Origin: a virus
Virus record (IMG/VR): IMGVR_UViG_3300046529_001096
Location: 1-37,628 of that record
DNA length: 37,628 nucleotides
Direction: 5' to 3' (one strand)
A program made the translations under genes and the position numbers. Below are positions 22,107-31,492 of the stretch, piece after piece. Position 1 is the first letter of the stretch; each line of letters starts with the position of its first letter. The notes beneath the pieces were generated by a model. The model ran no database searches. It was not told the origin of the DNA and worked only from the letters and a program-made list of their open reading frames with translations.

Positions 22107-24316
22107 TCGTCCCCGTCGTCGTCTTCGAGGACAAAAACGACACTCAGCCACGGCCGTATCACGTGCCGTGGCCGTCGCTTGCCCAGCGTCTGTGTACGTA
22201 CGACGAACGATCGTCAAAAGATGGCCGCGCGTGGTCACCGGTGACGTACCGGCCGGGCACCACCCGCGGCAAGGCCAACGTCGACCAGGTCCACGCGCTG
22301 GTGCTGGACGTCGACCATCAGGCGTTGCCGCTCGATCTGCTCGAAGGCCTGGAGTACACCGCGCACACGACCTTCAGTCACTCCGCGAGTGATCCCCGCT
22401 GGCGGGTCATCCTGCCGCTGGCCAGCTCTGTCGATGGCTCGGACTGGCCGGCGTTCTGGCTCAGGGCCAACGCCCACTTCGGTGGGTGTGTGGACCCGGC
22501 CACCAAAGACAGCTCGAGGATTTTTTACCTGCCCAGTTGCCAGCCCGGCGGGTTGCACGAGGTCAGGCAGCAGCACGGCACGTTCCTCGAGTCGACCAGT
22601 CTGCCAGACATCCCCCGCTACGAACCGTCTGGTCAGCCCGTGGTTATCAGGCGACTCAAGGTGGCTGCCCCGAACTATCTGCATGGCTGGGCCGAACGGT
22701 TCGCTGAATCGAAAGTCGACGACCTCGCGGGGATGCACAGGGACACCGGGCGTAACACCGCGTGCAATCGCACGGCCTACCTGCTGGGAGGTCTGGCGGC
22801 CGACGACCAGCACGGGCTGGACGTGCAGTGGATCGTGGGCGCCCTGTACACGGCGTGCCAGCGCAACGGCCTGGTCGAGGACGACGGCCAGCGCAGTGTC
22901 GAGGCCACGATCAGAAGTGGTCTGGAAGCTGGCCTGGCCCGAGCCTGGAGTCCCGCGGATCAGGAAGAGATACGTCCCACTCCGCGGTCCAGAACCAACG
23001 GCCACGTCGAACAGGTCGCACCACCGGATGGACCACGGTTGTCGATCGTGCGCATGTCCGACGTCCGACCAGAGCCCATCGAGTGGTTGTGGCGCGGACG
23101 ACTGGCGCGTGGAAAAGCCACCCTACTGATGGGTGATCCTGGTCTGGGAAAATCGCTGATCAGTCACTGGGTGTGTGCCATCTGTTCACGGGGTGGTGAC
23201 TGGCCCGACGGTGGGAAGTGTGACCAGGGCACGGCCATCCTGTTCACCATCGAGGATGGCCTCGAGGACACGGTGGCGCCCAGGCTGTTGGCGGCCGACG
23301 CGAACATGGATAACGTCATCGCTGTCCGCGGGGTCATTGCTGAAGACACCACGTTGCCCGAGCGGATGTTCGCCCTCACCGAGCACATCGCCCAACTCGA
23401 GGCGCTCATCGTCGAAACCCGAGCCATCGTGGTGGTGATGGATCCCATCAGCGCGTATCTGGGGCCAGACGTCAACAGCCACCGTGAAAGCGACGTGCGT
23501 GCCGTGCTGGGGCCGTTGCAGCTCATGGCCGAGCGCACCCGTGTGGTGCTGGTGATGCTGATGCACCTGAACAAGGGCACCGGCGTCAGCGCGCTGTACC
23601 GCGCCACGGGCTCGATCGCGTTTCCCGCGGTGGCGCGCGTCGTCCTAGGCGTGGCGCCCGATCCCAATGATGACGACGGCAAGCGTCGGCTGTTGTTGCC
23701 GGTCAAGATGAACATTGGCCGCGGAGGGGAGGGTATTGGCTATCGCATCGAGACGGCGCCGCACACGTCGGTCTTGCCCAAAGCGGACGCCGAGGACCAG
23801 CCGCCGGTGCTGATCTGGGATCTCGAGCCGGTCACCATCGACGCGACGTCAGCCATGGATCGCAATGGTTCACCGGCGGAGATGAGCGCGCTCGAGGAAA
23901 CCAAGCAGGCGCTCATACAAATTCTGATCGAAGGCCGAGTACTGGCTGCCGACTGCAAACGTCAACTACGCGAGGCGGTGGGTGGCGCAAGCGAAACCAC
24001 CGTAGCCAGAGCGAGAAAAGAACTCGGCGTACGTGTTCGCAAAGACGGCTTCCAGGGTGCCTGGTGGTGGGAATTAAACAAAGAATCCTCGCGCACGCGT
24101 ACACATTCTTTGGATTCTTTGGAATCTTTAGTGTCTTTGGATTCTTTGAAAGAACCCAAAGATTCCAAAGATTCCAAAGACACTAAAGATTCCAAAGAAT
24201 GGATGGATGGGAAGCACGCGCGCGCGTGTGCAGATCGCTGTCGCCGCTGTGGTCGGGAAGAGGAGTTGCACGGCGCCCGGGACCCGATCAGTTGCCAGTG
24301 GGAGGACGACGCATGA
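22079..24316 (+). CDS. Primase-polymerase/helicase fusion, 745 aa
   Basis: Replicative enzyme. N-terminal half (1-230) looks like an archaeo-eukaryotic primase/PrimPol domain: VLDVDH (Asp78 and Asp80, metal ligands) and SASDPRWRVILPLA. Residues about 230-330 are a helical linker. A RepA/DnaB-like RecA ATPase follows: Walker A GDPGLGKS (352-359), Walker B VVVMDPIS (Asp455), then LMHLNKG. A winged-helix-like segment (about 595-660) precedes a repeat-encoded SLD/KDS stretch and a Cys pair (CRRCG). ATG 22079 has AGGAAAA upstream. It should prime and unwind phage DNA. Confidence 0.82.
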   Translation: MVIAEQAELIVPVVVFEDKNDTQPRPYHVPWPSLAQRLCTYDERSSKDGRAWSPVTYRPGTTRGKANVDQVHALVLDVDHQALPLDLLEGLEYTAHTTFSHSASDPRWRVILPLASSVDGSDWPAFWLRANAHFGGCVDPATKDSSRIFYLPSCQPGGLHEVRQQHGTFLESTSLPDIPRYEPSGQPVVIRRLKVAAPNYLHGWAERFAESKVDDLAGMHRDTGRNTACNRTAYLLGGLAADDQHGLDVQWIVGALYTACQRNGLVEDDGQRSVEATIRSGLEAGLARAWSPADQEEIRPTPRSRTNGHVEQVAPPDGPRLSIVRMSDVRPEPIEWLWRGRLARGKATLLMGDPGLGKSLISHWVCAICSRGGDWPDGGKCDQGTAILFTIEDGLEDTVAPRLLAADANMDNVIAVRGVIAEDTTLPERMFALTEHIAQLEALIVETRAIVVVMDPISAYLGPDVNSHRESDVRAVLGPLQLMAERTRVVLVMLMHLNKGTGVSALYRATGSIAFPAVARVVLGVAPDPNDDDGKRRLLLPVKMNIGRGGEGIGYRIETAPHTSVLPKADAEDQPPVLIWDLEPVTIDATSAMDRNGSPAEMSALEETKQALIQILIEGRVLAADCKRQLREAVGGASETTVARARKELGVRVRKDGFQGAWWWELNKESSRTRTHSLDSLESLVSLDSLKEPKDSKDSKDTKDSKEWMDGKHARACADRCRRCGREEELHGARDPISCQWEDDA
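24105..24200. repeat. Palindromic 9-bp minisatellite inside the primase-helicase gene
   Basis: Five units of type ATTCTTTGG (24105-24149) are followed by five units of type AAAGATTCC (24158-24200), one arm the reverse complement of the other. 24114-24140 pairs perfectly with 24174-24200 (27 bp); the next nine positions pair at seven. It is AT-rich in a GC-rich genome and encodes repeated SLD/SLE/SLV then KDS/KDT triplets. Confidence 0.95.
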
Positions 24317-24441
24317 ACTTGAGATGTCTACTTCTGGGTCACCGCTGGCGCTTCTGGGTCCGGTCTCCCAGCCGTCTCCTGGCCCTCGATCGCTGCCAAC
24401 GCTGCGGCAAAACCACCCCCCACTGGTCACGTCCCGCATGA
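24313..24441 (+). CDS. Small Cys-rich protein, 42 aa
   Basis: ATG 24313 overlaps the primase-helicase stop (ATGA). MNLRCLLLGHRWRFWV then LDRCQRCGKTT gives the C...GH...CxxC pattern seen in many tiny phage proteins, likely one zinc site. ATGA overlap with the next gene. Function unknown. Confidence 0.6.
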   Translation: MNLRCLLLGHRWRFWVRSPSRLLALDRCQRCGKTTPHWSRPA

Positions 24442-24617
24442 CCGACTACGCCCTGGTCACTCTTCGCGACCTGGCCCGCAAAATGATCTCCCTCGAAGCC
24501 AAAGCCAGAGCAGCCCTCGACCACGGCGACGCCCTCAAGGCCCGCCAACTCTGGTTTCAGCGCGTCCAGGTCAGCAGCCTGCGCTCGGCAAAACTGCGGG
24601 AGTACTGGCGCCGATGA
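24438..24617 (+). CDS. Hypothetical helical protein, 59 aa
   Basis: ATGA overlaps at both ends (24438 and 24614). Sequence MTDYALVTLRDLARKMISLE continues as Ala/Arg-rich helix to WRR. No family recognised. Confidence 0.55.
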   Translation: MTDYALVTLRDLARKMISLEAKARAALDHGDALKARQLWFQRVQVSSLRSAKLREYWRR

Positions 24618-24859
24618 CCACCACCACGGACATCCTGGTCGAAGAGCTCGAGCAGCTCCGCCACGAGCTCGCCAACGCCAAAACCCACATCACCCTGCAG
24701 GCATCCATCAATCACCTGCTCGAGCAACACATCGCCTCACAGGACACCGTCATCCAGGCCGCGCGGGCGCTGATGGCGCCGGGTTTCAAGTTCGGTTCGC
24801 ACTATCGCGCTATTGCCGACGCCCTCAGCGCCCTGGACCGTACTCATGCATCATCCTGA
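24614..24859 (+). CDS. Coiled-coil protein, 81 aa
   Basis: ATG 24614 overlaps the previous stop. Residues about 5-50 show heptad-type hydrophobic spacing (DILVEELEQLRHELANAKTH), then a helical C-terminus. No family recognised. Its end overlaps the next gene by 14 nt. Confidence 0.55.
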   Translation: MTTTTDILVEELEQLRHELANAKTHITLQASINHLLEQHIASQDTVIQAARALMAPGFKFGSHYRAIADALSALDRTHASS

Positions 24860-25046
24860 ATCCATGCAGCTCTACCAGATCGGCGACCGCGTCTACGTCC
24901 CGCTCAGCGGCATCACCGCCGGCTCTGGCACCATCCAGGACCTCTGGCCCCGTGGCTTGCTCTTGATCAAATTCGACTCGGACGGGGTCGTCGCACCCTA
25001 CCAGCCAGACGACGTCCGACCCCTACCTCCCCATCGACCCACGTGA
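24846..25046 (+). CDS. Small SH3-like beta protein, 66 aa
   Basis: From ATG 24846 (or 24864): YQIGDRVYVPLSGITAGSGT, IQDLWPRGLLLIKFD and VAPYQPDDVRPL form the strand pattern of a small SH3-like/KOW barrel (GDRV...GTI...LLIKFD). The C-terminus is Pro-rich. Function unknown. GTGA overlap with the next gene. Confidence 0.55.
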   Translation: MHHPESMQLYQIGDRVYVPLSGITAGSGTIQDLWPRGLLLIKFDSDGVVAPYQPDDVRPLPPHRPT

Positions 25047-25261
25047 CCACTACCACCCACGTCTGCTGCGCCCACTGCCTCATGTCACTTGGCCTCGGCC
25101 CACGCCTCCAGCGCATCCTCGCCCATCTCATAGCCCACCCAGAGTGGGAACGTGACCCATCCCTCGAAATCATCCGTTTCAGAATCCTCGACCGCGGCGC
25201 CGACGTTTCCCGCGTCACCGTCAAAACTGAATCACGAGAATCACTCGGTGACCTCAGGTAG
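25043..25261 (+). CDS. Hypothetical last early-operon protein, 72 aa
   Basis: GTG 25043 overlaps the preceding stop. N-terminal CCAHC (residues 8-12) may bind metal; the middle is helical (PRLQRILAHLIAHPEWERD), the end polar. No family recognised. It is the last gene before the intrinsic terminator at 25311. Confidence 0.5.
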   Translation: MTTTTHVCCAHCLMSLGLGPRLQRILAHLIAHPEWERDPSLEIIRFRILDRGADVSRVTVKTESRESLGDLR

Positions 25262-25310
25262 GCGTATCATTCCCCCACAGACACCGCCGAGTGCCCTCGG
25301 CCACGTCCTG

Positions 25311-25338
25311 CCCCGACTCGTTCGAGTTGGGGTTTTTT
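25311..25338 (+). terminator. Intrinsic terminator of the early operon
   Basis: CCCCGACTC (25311-25319), loop GTTC, GAGTTGGGG (25324-25332) with one G-T pair, then six T (25333-25338). A smaller hairpin GCCGAG/CTCGGC lies just before (25286-25301). It separates early genes from the terminase/late block. Confidence 0.88.
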
Positions 25339-25372
25339 GATACCCAGCAAACCGAGAACAGGTGACAAACAG

Positions 25373-25690
25373 GTGGGTCGACCAGGAACCTTTCAGCCAG
25401 GCCAGACCGGAAATCCGCGTGGTCGCCCTGCGGTTGTCCGCGATTTCCGCGAACGCTGCCAGCAGTTCATGCAGTCCAAGGGCTGGACTCAACTCGAAGC
25501 ACTCGCCCTCGATTCCGACCAGCCCCACCAGGCCCGTGCCCTCGAGCTCATCGCCGCCTACGCCTTCGGCAAACCTACCCAGCCTATCGAAGCCTCAGGC
25601 ACCCTGACCGTTGAGCACCTCGACAGCTCCACCGTCGACCAGGCTCTCGAGTATGCAGCTCGCCGGCGCGGCTTGCGCGCTGTCTCGTGA
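25373..25690 (+). CDS. Terminase small subunit-like protein (DUF5681-type), 105 aa
   Basis: Residues 4-19 read GTFQPGQTGNPRGRPA, the FxPGxSGNPxGRP signature of DUF5681-type small terminase-like proteins; the rest is helical. It should recognise phage DNA for packaging. GTG 25373 has AGGTG about 9 nt upstream. TTG 25337 would start in the terminator's U-run and is rejected. It overlaps the large terminase. Confidence 0.7.
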   Translation: MGRPGTFQPGQTGNPRGRPAVVRDFRERCQQFMQSKGWTQLEALALDSDQPHQARALELIAAYAFGKPTQPIEASGTLTVEHLDSSTVDQALEYAARRRGLRAVS

Positions 25691-27131
25691 CGACCTCGGC
25701 GTCTACGGCATCATCGCCCACGGCCACACCCCGGCTACCGTCCACGAACGCTGGATCGACGCCGCTACCAGTGTCCTGGCCGGCACCGGCCCAACCAGAA
25801 AACTGCTCATCGTCGCCCCGCCGGGTCATGCGAAAAGTACCTGGCTCAGTCTCATCCTGCCGCCCTGGTACCTCGGCAATCATCCCGACCACAGCCTGCT
25901 CTTCTTCACGTCCAGCGACACCATGGCCCGTCAATTCGGTGGCACCGTGAAATCGACCCTGGAGCAGAACGATGCTCATAAAGCTGTCTTCGGTGATGGA
26001 AGCGTTAGACCGGATAGTGCTCGCGGATGGTCGACTGACGGGTTGTACTTGTGCGGAGTGCCGGCAGGCTCGAAGGATCCTTCGTACCGTGCTCTCGGCT
26101 ACGGGGCGGCAGTGGTTGGCGCACGCGCCCACGGCATCATCCTCGACGACCCCCTCACCCAGGAACAGGCCCGATCCCCCGTCGAGCAGCTCAAAGCCCG
26201 CCAGTACCACGACCTGACCGTCGATTCCCGCCTCCACCCCGACGGCTGGGAATTAGCCATCATGACCCGCTGGCACGACAACGACCTGGCCGCTCATCTC
26301 GCCAGTAAATCCGAGTGGGCCGTGCTCACCCTGCCCGCCCTGGACCCCGACGACAACGCCCTGTGGCCCGAACGGTTCTCATCGGACTGGCTGAAAGCCA
26401 AGCGTGCCGAGATCGGCGGCGCCCAGTTCTCAGCCATCTACCAGGCCGATCCTCGAGCCCTCGGCGGTCTGGTCTTCAAAGAATCCTCGTGGTTCCGGCC
26501 CTTCCCCGCCGACCTCGACCGATCCACCCTGACCATCCTGCAGTTCTGGGACACGGCGTTCAGCGATCGTCAGACCGCCGACTACAGTGCCTGCTGCACC
26601 CTGGGCATCCACCCTGACGGCCGCATGTTCCTGCTCGAGCTGTTCCGCGCCCGTCTCACGCCCGCCGACCTCGAAGCGGCCATGCTGGCCAGGATCGCCC
26701 TGTGGCACCCGTCAGCCGTCGGCGTCGAGGAGGTCGCCTTCCGTCAGGCCGCCATCGCCGACATCGTCCAGCGCCTCGCACAGCGCGCCGCCGCCCGTGT
26801 GCAGGCCGTGAAACCTCTGGGCGACAAGGTGGCTCGAGCCTACCTGCCCGCCGGCCGCGGCGAAGCCGGCCTGCTGTACGCGGACCGTGCCGCCCCCTGG
26901 TTTTCTCAATTCGAGGCTGAGGCCCTCGGGTTTCCGCTCAGTAGCCACGACGACCAGGTGGACGCCCTGTCTGGTGCGGCCCAGATGGCCGTCGACCACC
27001 TCGCCACGCGAGCCCGTGCCCACGACCTCGCCGACCTGGCCAGCAACACCTTGCCCATCGTCCGCCACACCGGCAACGGCACGCCCCGCCTCGATCCCAA
27101 ACTCGAGGGCATGTTCGGCATCCGCCGATGA
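25653..27131 (+). CDS. terL: Terminase large subunit, 492 aa
   Basis: Packaging motor. ATPase: Walker A APPGHAKST (about 55-63) and Walker B HGIILDDP (Asp165-166). Coupling motif in TRWHDNDLAA. Nuclease (RNase H fold): FWDTAFSD, VGVEEVAFRQ and SSHDDQVDALSG supply the acidic metal ligands. ATG 25653 is preferred; TTG 25611 lies deeper in the small-subunit gene. Length agrees with the family. ATGA-type overlap with the portal gene (27128). Confidence 0.93.
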   Translation: MQLAGAACALSRDDLGVYGIIAHGHTPATVHERWIDAATSVLAGTGPTRKLLIVAPPGHAKSTWLSLILPPWYLGNHPDHSLLFFTSSDTMARQFGGTVKSTLEQNDAHKAVFGDGSVRPDSARGWSTDGLYLCGVPAGSKDPSYRALGYGAAVVGARAHGIILDDPLTQEQARSPVEQLKARQYHDLTVDSRLHPDGWELAIMTRWHDNDLAAHLASKSEWAVLTLPALDPDDNALWPERFSSDWLKAKRAEIGGAQFSAIYQADPRALGGLVFKESSWFRPFPADLDRSTLTILQFWDTAFSDRQTADYSACCTLGIHPDGRMFLLELFRARLTPADLEAAMLARIALWHPSAVGVEEVAFRQAAIADIVQRLAQRAAARVQAVKPLGDKVARAYLPAGRGEAGLLYADRAAPWFSQFEAEALGFPLSSHDDQVDALSGAAQMAVDHLATRARAHDLADLASNTLPIVRHTGNGTPRLDPKLEGMFGIRR

Positions 27132-29185
27132 CCACCTCCGACGCCGACTACAACCAGGCCAAAGACCTGGTCACCCTGTGGACGCAGAACGCGTCCCGCT
27201 TCCAGCAGTCACGCGACCTGATCGCCGATTGCGCCCAGTGGTCCCTGCAGAATCGCGCACCCTCGGTTCCCACCACCGATGGCCGCCGCCAGGGTTTTTC
27301 ACTCCAACTGCCCAACGCCACCACCATGCCGCAGGACGTGGCCTCGTTCGTGGCCCGCCGTCAGCCCGCGCTGGTGCGCACCCCGCTCGGCTCAGGCTCA
27401 CGCGCCGCCCGCACCGCCTCCGACATCGAGATCTGGCTGCAGGAAGCGTTCAAGAGCAAAGTGAAAATTGATGGTGAGCCACTCTGGGAAGTGCTGTGCG
27501 CCCACGGCACCAGCGATGCCGAGTACGCCGTCCTCGTCCAGCCGGCGCCGTCCCACTACAGCGGCTTGCTCGAGTTGTTCGACGACCAGGGCAACATCCG
27601 CGGCGAGTGGTCGCGCAACGCCAACAACCTGGACCCCGAGGAATACGCCGAAAAGACGGGCTCCAAGAAGGGCTACCGACCGAGCACCGGCAAGTCGACC
27701 GCGGCCCAGAAGGCGTACGCGAAGGATTACAAGGCCCGGCGCTGGCCATTCGTGGTGAGGGTGTTGTCGGCCCCGGAGTACCTCCCCCTGGGCCGCAACC
27801 CGTTGAGCGGCCGACTGGACACTGTCCTGATCCGGTCGGTCTGCTCGGCGACCCACCTCAAAACGCAAGGCTTCGAGTGGTGGTCGTACGCCAGCGGCGG
27901 CGCCCACGAGGCCAACGTCGACGGCTCCGGCAAAACGTACTGGTTGTACGAGCTCCACTCGAGTAATCCCTGGACGATCACCTATCAGATCGTGGGTATG
28001 GACGGCACCCAGTACACGGCCACCATGGGCGGCAACCCGGCCCAACTCGGCCTGGACATGGAAGACCTGTACGGCATCCAGGCCCTGCCCGCGGGCGTGT
28101 TCTACGGCTGGCACCGCGCCCATGAAAAGGATCCCGACAAACGCGGCATCCCGTTGCTTGCCCCGTTCCGGGGCATCATGGGCGCGGCTAACCGCAGCCT
28201 GGCGGGCATCGTCGAGCACAACTACCGCACCGGCTACGGCGGCTGGGGCATTCAGTTGAATCCCGCCATGCTCGAGGCGTGGGTCGAAATGGGCAAGCCC
28301 ACCCAGTTCGACCTCAAAGATGACAGCATCCACCTGTTACTCGGCGAGCCGACGTCGCTGGTGCATCAGGGCGTGGGTGGCGACGCCTGGAAAATCCTCG
28401 AGTACCTGCAGGGGTTGGTCGCCCAGTTCGACGAGTCCCAGCGCGTGCGGACCAGTGCCGACGCGTCGAGCATTGCCCAGACCACCAGTCTGGCGAGTGC
28501 CGACACCATCCTGGGCCAGATCACCGCGGGCGCCCTGCAGGCGTACCAGCTCGTCGCCGAATCGTTGCTCGAGCAGTGCGCGGCGTTGTCCGAAGCGACG
28601 GGCGGCCCCATCCCGGTGTACTGCCACGTCACCGACCAGGGCACCGAGCAGACCTACGTGGAGCTCAGCGCCAAGGATCTGATGGGCGACTATCGGGTGG
28701 ACGTCGAGCAGCCCACCGCCAAGGGCTCCAACCTGCCGAAAGCCCAGGCGGGTGTCGGCTGGCAACAGATGGGCCTGATCGGAAAAGCAGAATGGAGGAG
28801 CGACTTCTACGGCGATCCACAGCCAGAACAGGCATTGGACACGATCGCCGCCGAGGCGTACGTCGACAGTCCTGACGGCCAGAAAGAGCTGGCTCTTCTG
28901 ATAGCCCGTATCCAGGGTGACCAGATGGCGCAGAAGATCAAGGGCCTGCAGGCGGCGGGCACCCTCAGCGCCGGCGGCACGCCCACCGAGGCCATTCCTG
29001 CTCAGCCGGCGGGCATGCCCACGGCGCCCCAGCCAGGCATGGGCCAGAACGGCGTGCCCCAGCCGCAGATGCCCAACCAGGCCGCCAGCGCACTGGGCGG
29101 CATGACGGCGGCGGCGGTGAACCCTGGGGAACAGACCAAAGTCGTGCAGGCCACCGGCACCGGTGCGCAGACATCCACGCCCTGA
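27128..29185 (+). CDS. Portal protein, 685 aa
   Basis: Follows the large terminase with an ATGA overlap. 685 aa is the usual size of podovirus-type portals. It contains a long helical/beta body, a wing-like central region (residues about 330-420), a long helix with DASSIAQTTSLASADTILGQ, and a Gln/Pro/Ala-rich C-terminus probably disordered. It would form the dodecameric vertex through which DNA enters and leaves. Assigned mainly by position, length and pattern. Confidence 0.75.
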   Translation: MTTSDADYNQAKDLVTLWTQNASRFQQSRDLIADCAQWSLQNRAPSVPTTDGRRQGFSLQLPNATTMPQDVASFVARRQPALVRTPLGSGSRAARTASDIEIWLQEAFKSKVKIDGEPLWEVLCAHGTSDAEYAVLVQPAPSHYSGLLELFDDQGNIRGEWSRNANNLDPEEYAEKTGSKKGYRPSTGKSTAAQKAYAKDYKARRWPFVVRVLSAPEYLPLGRNPLSGRLDTVLIRSVCSATHLKTQGFEWWSYASGGAHEANVDGSGKTYWLYELHSSNPWTITYQIVGMDGTQYTATMGGNPAQLGLDMEDLYGIQALPAGVFYGWHRAHEKDPDKRGIPLLAPFRGIMGAANRSLAGIVEHNYRTGYGGWGIQLNPAMLEAWVEMGKPTQFDLKDDSIHLLLGEPTSLVHQGVGGDAWKILEYLQGLVAQFDESQRVRTSADASSIAQTTSLASADTILGQITAGALQAYQLVAESLLEQCAALSEATGGPIPVYCHVTDQGTEQTYVELSAKDLMGDYRVDVEQPTAKGSNLPKAQAGVGWQQMGLIGKAEWRSDFYGDPQPEQALDTIAAEAYVDSPDGQKELALLIARIQGDQMAQKIKGLQAAGTLSAGGTPTEAIPAQPAGMPTAPQPGMGQNGVPQPQMPNQAASALGGMTAAAVNPGEQTKVVQATGTGAQTSTP

Positions 29186-29673
29186 TGCCGACGGACTACT
29201 CGAAGATCCCGAACACGCTCGAGCGCCGCGCCACGATGATCGTGGAGATGCTCAACGACAAGGCGCAGCACATCGTCGACGCCCTCGACGAGCCGCCGCC
29301 GGGTACGCAGGAGCCCAGCACGGATCAGGTGCGCGACATGTGGACGTTCTCACCCTTCGGCGATCGCGCCCCCTTCGTGTACTGGCAACTCCACGACCTG
29401 GCCCTCGAGTCGCTGATGAACGAGATCTCCCAGATGCCCAACCTCGCGCCGCAGGATCGCCTCGACAAGATCCAGCAGGCCCACCAGATGGCCGAGCGGT
29501 CAGCCCTGGACAAGGCGTACCCGCATCGCTCGGCCTTGCTGATGCTGGGGGTGACCACACCCGAACGCAGCGTGCAACTGGCCCAGCGCGCCGCCCGTAT
29601 CGCCGCTCAGGCACCAGCCACCCCTGAGCCAACCACCCCCGAGCCCATGGCCATGGAGCCGATGAATGCCTGA
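29185..29673 (+). CDS. Hypothetical virion-region protein, 162 aa
   Basis: ATG 29185 shares its A with the portal stop. Helical N-terminal 120 residues (LERRATMIVEMLNDKAQHIV; FVYWQLHDLALESLMNEISQ), then a Pro/Thr/Glu tail with repeated PEPTTPEPMAMEPM. No family recognised. A head-tail adaptor or internal protein by position. Confidence 0.65.
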   Translation: MPTDYSKIPNTLERRATMIVEMLNDKAQHIVDALDEPPPGTQEPSTDQVRDMWTFSPFGDRAPFVYWQLHDLALESLMNEISQMPNLAPQDRLDKIQQAHQMAERSALDKAYPHRSALLMLGVTTPERSVQLAQRAARIAAQAPATPEPTTPEPMAMEPMNA

Positions 29674-31483
29674 CAGCCCGTACGCGCGGTCGATCGAGAC
29701 CGCGGCTAACACGCTGGCCGCCGCGAATGCCGACTGGGACCGCATCAACCAGGCGATGGAGGCCATCCCGGCGACTGACAAGGCGACGGGTGGGCCGCGC
29801 GAGAACGAATACGCCAGTCTAGCGAAGCAGCTCGACGCGGCAGCCAAACGGTCGGCCACCAGTGAGGCGGCCTATCAGACTGCCATCACCGAGTCGGACA
29901 AGGCCGCGGTCACGGCCAAGACGTTCCAGCCGGCGGGCACGCCGCGTGACCGCCTCGACACGACCAGCGGCAACGTGCTGGTCACCATTCGCGAGATCGC
30001 CGACGGTCAGGGCGGGTGGACCCTCGACAAGACGACGCCCATCACCAAAGTCGACGTCTCGGGCGCACCCGGCGACCAGAAGGTGACCGCGGCGCCCACG
30101 TCGCGGATGATCCTGGTCGACGGTGTCCTGAAAGATAACCCTGCGTACGAGCCACCGAAGCCAACCGCCGGGGGCGCGGTGCCCACGTCCGAGTTCATCT
30201 ACGACGGTGCCGGCAACCCCGTCAGAAACCCGGCGTATGTGGCCCCCAAGACCCCGGACGAGGCCCTCACCACGGGCGGCAAAGCCGTCGACGCGGCCAC
30301 GGCGGCCAACGCGGGTGCCACCGCGGCGGCCAACCTGACCACGCTCGAGGCCAACGCGGCCACGGCCCAGGCCAACCTGGAGGACGCCCAGCGGCGGTCG
30401 CGCCAGGCGCCCTCCGATGCCCAGGCGCAGCAAGCTATCCAGCAAGCGCTCGACACGGCGCAAGCCGCGAACGACACCGCGCAGCAGAATCTGGCCCAGG
30501 CGAAGGCCCTGGCCCCTGGCGCCGTCGCCCAGCAGGGCGCCGCCCTGGCCGGCACCCAGGCGTCCACGGCCTACACCCAGGGGCTGACCGACAAGGCCAG
30601 GCTCGGCGATCTGTACGGACTGCAGGACAAGATCAAACAGATCCACGACCTGATCGCGGCGGGCCAGATCTCACCCCAGGACGCGGACCAGATGGTCGCC
30701 GCGGCACGCGCTGGCACGAGTGTCTATGACGTCCAGAAACAGCGGGCCGCCGACGCGGCGACGGCACGCACGCAGGACGTGACGAACCGCGACAGTCTGG
30801 CCAGCACCTACGGCACCCTGATGGGTGGCGCGGGCACCATGTTCGGCGACCTCAACAAGAACGGCCAGCCAGGGTCAGACGCCAGTGGTCGCGCGTACCT
30901 GGCGATGATGGGCATGGCCCAGGACTATCTGAAGTCCCAGCAGGTGCCGGCAGCCACTCCCACGGATTACCTGGGGACTGGCCCGAACCCGAATCCCAGC
31001 CCGATCGGCAACATGGTCAACCAGGCCCAGCAGCAGCTCGCCGCGGGCGGTCCTGCCGTGGCGACAACGCCAGCCGCTCCGGCCCAGACGACGTACGGGG
31101 GTCTGGCGCAGGGTGGGGCGAATCTGGGCGGGATGAATCTGTACCCGACGCCAGGCTCATCAGGGGCGCCGATCGGTGGTCTGGCACAGGGCGGCACCGA
31201 CTCGACCGGCCACACCATCACGATCAACATCGGTGGCACCGGCGCGGGCACCCCGGCGCCGGTCGTGGCCCCAGGCGTGGCCGGGACGGGGCTCAACCCC
31301 AGCGTGCAACCGCTGGCTGGCTTCAGCAACCGCACCGTCGGGGGCGCCCAGGACGTGTACGGCAGTGGCCCCTCGAGCGTGAGCGGTCTGGTCGGCGCGG
31401 CCGCTCGAGCGGTGCCTGGCACACCCGCCGACGTGGCGTCCCTGTATCCGGGAGCCGCGGCCAGACACGGCATGCAGTACTAG
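29666..31483 (+). CDS. Ala/Gln-rich internal virion protein candidate, 605 aa
   Basis: ATG 29666 overlaps the previous stop by 8 nt. Residues about 195-300 are an Ala-rich coiled coil (TLEANAATAQANLEDAQRRS and on). Residues 470-560 are Gly/Ala/Pro-rich with YGGLAQGGANLGG- and IGGLAQGGTDS-type repeats. Such composition between portal and a giant ejection protein resembles T7-type core proteins. No family recognised; function inferred. Confidence 0.65.
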   Translation: MPDSPYARSIETAANTLAAANADWDRINQAMEAIPATDKATGGPRENEYASLAKQLDAAAKRSATSEAAYQTAITESDKAAVTAKTFQPAGTPRDRLDTTSGNVLVTIREIADGQGGWTLDKTTPITKVDVSGAPGDQKVTAAPTSRMILVDGVLKDNPAYEPPKPTAGGAVPTSEFIYDGAGNPVRNPAYVAPKTPDEALTTGGKAVDAATAANAGATAAANLTTLEANAATAQANLEDAQRRSRQAPSDAQAQQAIQQALDTAQAANDTAQQNLAQAKALAPGAVAQQGAALAGTQASTAYTQGLTDKARLGDLYGLQDKIKQIHDLIAAGQISPQDADQMVAAARAGTSVYDVQKQRAADAATARTQDVTNRDSLASTYGTLMGGAGTMFGDLNKNGQPGSDASGRAYLAMMGMAQDYLKSQQVPAATPTDYLGTGPNPNPSPIGNMVNQAQQQLAAGGPAVATTPAAPAQTTYGGLAQGGANLGGMNLYPTPGSSGAPIGGLAQGGTDSTGHTITINIGGTGAGTPAPVVAPGVAGTGLNPSVQPLAGFSNRTVGGAQDVYGSGPSSVSGLVGAAARAVPGTPADVASLYPGAAARHGMQY

Positions 31484-31492
31484 GAGGCACTG

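Noticed and set aside
24105-24200. CRISPR-like array
   Set aside because: Units are 9 bp and contiguous without spacers; it is a coding minisatellite and palindrome.
29819-30646. A 275-aa - strand ORF
   Set aside because: Mirror of the Ala-rich coiled-coil gene; Gly/Arg/Leu-rich shadow without a start signal.
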